Assembly: GCF_000384315.1 (NCBI RefSeq) | Contig: NZ_ARVW01000001.1 | Coordinates: 1,559,746 to 1,623,745, forward strand | From: Amycolatopsis nigrescens CSC17Ta-90 | GTDB lineage: Bacteria > Actinomycetota > Actinomycetes > Mycobacteriales > Pseudonocardiaceae | Length of the DNA stretch: 64,000 bases | Direction of reading: 5' to 3' | Shown here: positions 59,288-64,000 of the stretch, in pieces | How positions within the stretch are numbered: the stretch's first letter is position 1 | How the letters are laid out: the number at the start of each line of letters is the position of its first letter | The notes under the pieces: generated by a model | What the model was told of the DNA's origin: nothing | What the model saw: only the letters and a program-made list of their open reading frames with translations | The model's database searches: none | Program-made: the position numbers and the translations under genes

Positions 59288-62200
59288 TCATGCCTCCCCG
59301 TGTCGAATGAGCCGGACCGGGCCGAACAGTCCGGTGCGGACCTGGCCGGCGGCCACGGCGGTGGTCGGCGACGCGTCGTCGAGATAGCCGGCGAGCGTCC
59401 CGCGCACCACGATCTCCAGCTCGTTGCCGCCGGGGCGCAGCGCTTCGGTGAGGTCGGCGCGCCACGGCCCCCACACCAGCCGGTCCACCAGCTCGCCGTT
59501 GACCAGCACGTCCGCGGTGCCCCGGACTTCACCGAGGTCCAACACTGTCCGCCCGTCCCCGGCGGTGCTCACCTTCGTGCGGTACCGGACCTGGCCGCCT
59601 AGTGCGCGCAGGCCGAGGTCCTCCCAGCTCAGCAGGTCCGTCTCGATCTCGGCCACCTCGGCCTCGACCGCCGAGTCCAGCAGCGCGCCGCCGCGACGGC
59701 CGTCCACCGCGTGGAAGCGCAGCCGCACCTCGGTACCCGCGGGCAGCGGTGCCGGCAGCCGGACGGCCCCGTCGACCGGCTCGTACTCGGCGTCGCCGAT
59801 CCGCACCCGCACGTCCAGCCCGGTTGGGATGCGCAGCGCGATCAAGCCGAGTGGTGCGGGAAAGCGCAGTTCTTCGGTGCGCGCTTCCCCCGGCGCCAGG
59901 TCGGGCACCAGCGGCAGCACCACCTCCGCCTGCGCGGCACCGGGATCGAGCCAAAACGCCCCCGGCAACGGATGCGGCCGGGGCCGGGCGCAGAGGAACC
60001 GCGGGTCGCGCAGGTGCTCGCGGCGCAGCCCGGCCGACTCCCACTCCGGCCCGCTGATCAGGCCGAGTCCAGGCGCGTCGAAGGCAGCAGCGGTGTTGTC
60101 GGGCAGCTGCAGCACGATCGTGTTCTCGCCGACGCGCAGGAACTCCGCGAGGTCGTACGGGTGCACCCGGATCTCGCGATGCCCCGGGTACGGGCTGAAG
60201 TCGCCCTGCCTGCCGACCTCGATCCCGTTCACCAGCACGCCGCACGCGCCCTGGCTGGACACCTGCGCGGTGGTGTCGGCCGGGAGCTCGCCGAGCTCGA
60301 AGGTGCGGCGGAGTTCCGCGCCGGCCAGCCATTCCGGCCTGCGGTAGGCCGCCGGCCCGGTGACCACCGCGAACGACGCCCGCAGCGGGCCGTCCGCTTC
60401 GGCGGTCAGCTCGATCTCCACCGGCACGGTCCGCCCGGCGGTCTCCGACGGCAACGGGCTGAACGACTGGTAACCCTCCCCCTCGACCGGGAGCGGGACG
60501 CCGTCCACCACCACCCGGCGGGCCGCGCCGGAGCCGACGGCGAGCTGGAGGCCGGTGCGCCCGGGCAGCGTCAGGTGGGTGCGCACAGCGACCGCGGCAC
60601 CGGCAGGTACCCGCCGCCAGTCGAGGAACTCCTCGGGCACGTAACCCTTGGGGCCCAAGGTTTCGTTGTGCCCGGGATCCTTGCGCAGGCCGCGGGACAG
60701 CGACCATTCGGCCGGCCGCCAGGTGCCGTCCGGGTCGCGGACCTCGGCGAACGGCCCGTAGCTGGCCAGCACTTCGCCGCTTTCGTGCTGGAACCGCCAC
60801 ACTTCGACGGGCAGCACCCCGGCCCGGTCCGCGGCCGCGAGATCGCCGTGGTTGTTGTCCAAAGTGGATTCGGCCAGCACCAGCCACGGCCCGGTCACCG
60901 GGGTGCTCCCGGTGACCTCGCCGGGCGGGGTGCGGTCGGCCTCCGGCAGGTCGTCACCGAGTACCACCAGCGAGATCGGTCCGTCCGCAAAGGACACTTC
61001 GAAGGTACCGCCGGTCAGCGCCAGCTCGGTGCGCGCGCCGGTGCGCGGATCCCACCGCTGCGCGCGGGAGGCCAGGTCGCCGATCCGGACCCGCGCGACT
61101 CGATCGGCCGGCGACACGAACTGGTAGCCGTCCTCGCGCAGCTGCCTCCAGTACTGCTCCCAGGGAAAGCCGGTGGTGGCCCAGTCGCCCGCTTCCAGGT
61201 GCATGATCGGGGCCAGCGTGCCGCTGCGGTCGTCGTGCCCGGTGAGCATCAGCACGTACGCGTCACCGTGGCGCCGCAACAAGAACGGCGCGTCGGCCTG
61301 TACGGCGCCGGCGGCGATCGCGTCCGGCACGTCTTCCGCGCGAGCCACGGTGGTCGCCCCGTCCACCAGGGCCTTGCCGACGCAGACGACCTGCCCTCCT
61401 GCCCGCGCGAACTCCGCCAGTTTCGCGGCACAGTCCGGGTGCAGGAGTTCCACGTCGGGAAGCACCACCGCGCGGTAGGTTTCGTCGCCGATCGTGAGCC
61501 CGTCGTGGCCGACCGAACCGGCGGCGATGGTGTTCTCGTCCAGCGTGTCGTGGTCGATCCCGGCGCGCTCCAGCACCCCGCGTTCCTCGGCGAACCAGGC
61601 GCTGACGCCGTTGAGCCGGTGGTAGCAGGCGGCGGCCCGTTCGGCCGGCGGCAGCGGGCCGTCCAGGGTCAGGTAGGCCTGCGCGGTCGTGGTCGGGGAG
61701 AGCAGCACGGTGTCGCAGACGTGCGTGCCCGCGCTCAGCACCGAGCACAACCTGGTCACCGCGGTGGCGAACTGGTGGTACGACGGCCAGTACGGCTGCC
61801 GCCAGCAGGTGGACGGCGGCGCCCACTCCCACCAGCCGCCGGCCGTCGAGTAGTACACCGCGTGCGGGTCGTAGAGGTTGGCGCCGCGACGGAGGAACGG
61901 CGCCAACCAGTCGTAGGTCTCCTCCAGCGTGCCGCCCCAGCCGGAAGAGTGGAAGGCTTCGAGCCAGGTGCGCGGCCTGCCGTGCGCGTGCGCCAGCGAG
62001 CTGTGCACCTTCGGGTCGCCCCAGTGGTCGCTGCCCGGCGCGCCGAAACCGGAGTGCGTGCCGAGGTAGTCGCCGTACACCCGCACGCCGCCGATCGGGT
62101 CGCCCTCGCGGGCGGGCGTCGGCTGGTCGAACCCGCAGATCAGGCCCCGCTCGGCGAACCAGTTGTCGAGCGGGTCGAAGAACGCGCGCCGCGCCAGCCG

Positions 62201-62884
62201 GGCCCGGTGCTCGTGGTAGTCCCGGCGGACTTGAGCGGACACTGCGGACACCGCCGACTCGCTGCCTTTGAACAGGGCGGGGAGCACGATCTCGTAGCCA
62301 TACTCCTCGGCGAAGGTCTCCGCGAAGTCTCGGCCCCAGGTCGGCATCGCGGGCAGCTCGTCCTGGAAGAACCCCGGGATGACGCTGCCGAACCAGTGGC
62401 CGACGCCGCGTTCGAGCGCGCCGTGCACCTGGTCCAGCAGCGCCGCGCAGGCCGCCACCCCGAAGTAGTCGAACCCGCTGACCCGGTGCCGAATCGTCCC
62501 GTCCGCCCCGCGGTAGAGCGCGAGCCCGGCGAACTCCGGGTTCGCCGAGGTCAGCCTGCCCTGGAAGTTGGCCCCGGAGAAGCCGATCTGGTCGTACATC
62601 CACAGCTGGAATCCGAGCTCCCGCGCGTCTGCGCAGGCCCCGTCCAGCAGTCCGATCCACTGTGGACTCAGGAACGGCGGGTCGTCGGCCACCGAGCCGA
62701 ACATCGGGCCGGTGGGTGCCAGGCTCATCACCACCGCCTGCCGGACGCCTTGTGCTACCAGCTGTTCCATTTGACGACGCAGTCCTTCGGCGGTCACCTT
62801 GGCTCCACTCCACCACCAGATCGGCAGCGGGCTGTACTCGGGGCCGGGGTGGGCGAACCGCCGGAGCAACTCACTTGCACTCAT
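59288..62884 (-). CDS. Large GH106-like alpha-L-rhamnosidase
   Basis: 1198 residues from ATG 62884, overlapping the transporter stop (ATGA). The start PGPEYSPLPIWWWSGAKVTAEGLRRQMEQL resembles GH106 proteins, which begin near a WWW-G motif with barrel and jelly-roll domains. The C-terminal part (from about 850) has several beta-sandwich domains (NTIVLQLPDNTAAAF, LDLGEVRGTADVLVNGELVDRLVWGPW), as in GH2-like carbohydrate-binding domains. No signal peptide. With GH78 beside it, it suggests stepwise removal of rhamnose or a similar deoxyhexose. Family assignment is from motif pattern only. Confidence 0.78.
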   Translation of the reverse strand: MSASELLRRFAHPGPEYSPLPIWWWSGAKVTAEGLRRQMEQLVAQGVRQAVVMSLAPTGPMFGSVADDPPFLSPQWIGLLDGACADARELGFQLWMYDQIGFSGANFQGRLTSANPEFAGLALYRGADGTIRHRVSGFDYFGVAACAALLDQVHGALERGVGHWFGSVIPGFFQDELPAMPTWGRDFAETFAEEYGYEIVLPALFKGSESAVSAVSAQVRRDYHEHRARLARRAFFDPLDNWFAERGLICGFDQPTPAREGDPIGGVRVYGDYLGTHSGFGAPGSDHWGDPKVHSSLAHAHGRPRTWLEAFHSSGWGGTLEETYDWLAPFLRRGANLYDPHAVYYSTAGGWWEWAPPSTCWRQPYWPSYHQFATAVTRLCSVLSAGTHVCDTVLLSPTTTAQAYLTLDGPLPPAERAAACYHRLNGVSAWFAEERGVLERAGIDHDTLDENTIAAGSVGHDGLTIGDETYRAVVLPDVELLHPDCAAKLAEFARAGGQVVCVGKALVDGATTVARAEDVPDAIAAGAVQADAPFLLRRHGDAYVLMLTGHDDRSGTLAPIMHLEAGDWATTGFPWEQYWRQLREDGYQFVSPADRVARVRIGDLASRAQRWDPRTGARTELALTGGTFEVSFADGPISLVVLGDDLPEADRTPPGEVTGSTPVTGPWLVLAESTLDNNHGDLAAADRAGVLPVEVWRFQHESGEVLASYGPFAEVRDPDGTWRPAEWSLSRGLRKDPGHNETLGPKGYVPEEFLDWRRVPAGAAVAVRTHLTLPGRTGLQLAVGSGAARRVVVDGVPLPVEGEGYQSFSPLPSETAGRTVPVEIELTAEADGPLRASFAVVTGPAAYRRPEWLAGAELRRTFELGELPADTTAQVSSQGACGVLVNGIEVGRQGDFSPYPGHREIRVHPYDLAEFLRVGENTIVLQLPDNTAAAFDAPGLGLISGPEWESAGLRREHLRDPRFLCARPRPHPLPGAFWLDPGAAQAEVVLPLVPDLAPGEARTEELRFPAPLGLIALRIPTGLDVRVRIGDAEYEPVDGAVRLPAPLPAGTEVRLRFHAVDGRRGGALLDSAVEAEVAEIETDLLSWEDLGLRALGGQVRYRTKVSTAGDGRTVLDLGEVRGTADVLVNGELVDRLVWGPWRADLTEALRPGGNELEIVVRGTLAGYLDDASPTTAVAAGQVRTGLFGPVRLIRHGEA

Positions 62885-64000
62885 GGGATGGCGCGCTCCG
62901 CTTCGATCTGCTCCAGTGACTTGCCGGTAGTGTCGGGCATGAAGAAGTAGCCGACCACCCCGCTGATCAGCAGGCAGCCGGCCAGCAGCGCGGCCACCGG
63001 GCCGATCCCGGCATCGGCCAGCGCGGGCACGAAGAAGCTCCAGATCCCGAGGAACGTCCTGGCCACCCCGAAGGTCAGGCCCTGCGCGGTGCCGCGGAGC
63101 ATGGTCGGGAACAGCTCCTGGCTGAAAATCTTGTACACCGCTTCACCGGCGAAGGCCGTGCCGACACCGAAGAGCAGGATGTTGGCGATGATCACCGGGA
63201 TGTTGAACGGGAACACCAGGTAGGCCAGGAACGCGGCCACCTGCATCACCGCGCCTGCGGCCCACATCCGCTTGCGGGTCAGGTGCCCGCGGTCGACCAG
63301 CCGCATGAACGGGAGCGTCGCCAGGATGCCGATCACGAACCCGGCGCAGGACAGCGCCACGCTGGCAGCCTGGCTGCCCGCGTTGAGCGTCTTGATGATG
63401 TACGGGGTGAAGATGCCGTTGGTACCGGCGGCGATGTTCCAGAACAGGTAGATCGTGCCGGTCCACACCAGCGCCCGCAGGTTCGCGCCGCTGAACAGCG
63501 TGCGCACCTTGTGCGCGACGCCGCCGGCCGAGGCGGACGCCGACTTCCAGCGCGCCGATTCGGCCAGCCCCCGGCGCAGCGCCCAGGTGACTATCGCAAC
63601 CACGAACAGGTGCAGGAACACGATCCGGATACCGAGCAGGTCGAGCGAGGACAGCGCCAGCGCCATCAACAGCACGACCACCGGCCCGAGGTTCCAGGTG
63701 ATCTGGGTGAAGCTCAGCAGTTTGCCGCGCGCCTTCGACGGGGCGAACTCGCCGACCAGCGCCAGCGAGGTTGGCACGTCGGCGCCGACCGCGACCCCGA
63801 CGACGAAGGTGCCGATGAACAACATGGGCGCGTTGAAGGAGAGCGCGATGCACAGGATCCCGGCCGCGTAGACCAGCAGGTCGTACTTGTAGATGCGTTT
63901 GCGGCCGAGCTTGTCCCCCAACCTGCCGCCGATGAGGGCACCCAGCGCGCAGCCGATCGCGTTCGGCCCGATGGCCGCGAGCGCACCCACCGCGCCGCTG
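62881..64000 (-). CDS. MFS sugar transporter (5' end beyond window)
   Basis: About 373 C-terminal residues are visible; the start lies past 64000. The loop GGRLGDKLGRKRIYKYDLLVYAAG after helix 2 is the sugar-porter signature, and FFMPDTTGKSLEQIEAERAIP near the end matches the PETKG-type motif of the family. About eleven helices are present. It should import a mono- or disaccharide by proton symport. Its stop overlaps the GH106-like start, so all four genes to 55351 are one coupled operon. Confidence 0.9.
   Translation of the reverse strand, partial: SGAVGALAAIGPNAIGCALGALIGGRLGDKLGRKRIYKYDLLVYAAGILCIALSFNAPMLFIGTFVVGVAVGADVPTSLALVGEFAPSKARGKLLSFTQITWNLGPVVVLLMALALSSLDLLGIRIVFLHLFVVAIVTWALRRGLAESARWKSASASAGGVAHKVRTLFSGANLRALVWTGTIYLFWNIAAGTNGIFTPYIIKTLNAGSQAASVALSCAGFVIGILATLPFMRLVDRGHLTRKRMWAAGAVMQVAAFLAYLVFPFNIPVIIANILLFGVGTAFAGEAVYKIFSQELFPTMLRGTAQGLTFGVARTFLGIWSFFVPALADAGIGPVAALLAGCLLISGVVGYFFMPDTTGKSLEQIEAERAIP

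Overview
The window looks like chromosome of a high-GC actinomycete, most likely a Pseudonocardiaceae member close to Amycolatopsis. The signs are strongly G/C-biased third codon positions, frequent GTG and TTG starts with GGAGG-type ribosome sites, a conservon, several XRE/DUF5753 plus DUF397 pairs, an Lsr2 protein, mycothiol-type DinB proteins and sugar ABC importers without their own ATPase. The genus is an inference from gene content. No rRNA, tRNA, CRISPR array, integrase or complete transposase was seen.

Layout. 1-12.5 kb is a glycan-foraging locus: a cut-off secreted beta-propeller gene, a PucR regulator, a duplicated-domain SGNH esterase, a GH42 beta-galactosidase, two sugar permeases, a solute-binding lipoprotein, a divergent secreted sialidase and a GntR/FCD regulator. 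A 13-bp palindrome occurs in front of the importer, the sialidase and the regulator and ties them into one probable regulon. 12.5-20.6 kb holds two serine beta-lactamase-like hydrolases (one with a TetR repressor and three matching operators), a DUF2637 membrane protein, a CmtR-like metal sensor with a cation exporter, a PLP enzyme of the D-cysteine desulfhydrase/ACC deaminase type, a nitroreductase and a diguanylate cyclase. 20.6-31.2 kb holds an SNF2 helicase, a second PucR regulator, a secreted lipase, an NB-ARC/TPR STAND protein facing a TIR/SEFIR-TPR protein, and an XRE/DUF397 pair with clustered operators.

31.4-36.6 kb is a complete conservon read right to left: histidine-kinase-like CvnA, roadblock CvnB, DUF742 CvnC, GTPase CvnD, then two P450s. 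The first is CYP157-like without the usual ExxR motif, the second is CYP154-like. 36.7-41.5 kb carries a MarR regulator with a drug-type ABC transporter, an MFS exporter, a mycothiol-dependent-type enzyme and a ferredoxin. 41.9-44.7 kb is an unusual two-gene cassette: a HalD/BesD-like Fe(II)/2-oxoglutarate oxygenase containing a TTA codon, followed by a carnitine/choline O-acyltransferase homologue. It is the best candidate here for an undescribed biosynthetic unit. 44.8-52.7 kb holds a second XRE/DUF397 pair with a perfect 14-bp palindrome, two secreted proteins of unknown function, an amino-acid permease, an M19 dipeptidase broken by a roughly 126-bp MITE-like insert, a DinB-family protein and Lsr2. 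52.8-55.3 kb has two TetR regulators and a phosphotransferase of the aminoglycoside/choline-kinase fold. 55.3-64 kb is a tightly coupled rhamnoside-type operon, read right to left: MFS transporter (cut by the window end), GH106-like hydrolase, fucose/arabinose-isomerase-like protein and GH78 alpha-L-rhamnosidase.

Two intergenic repeat families recur. One is a perfect 21-bp inverted repeat (at 4.5 and 46.4 kb). The other is a tandem 22-bp unit (at 2.0 and 13.7 kb). Both sit at gene ends and probably act as terminators. A short T/A-containing palindrome of the form TCCAC-N-GTGGA recurs inside coding regions, where it requires otherwise rare codons.
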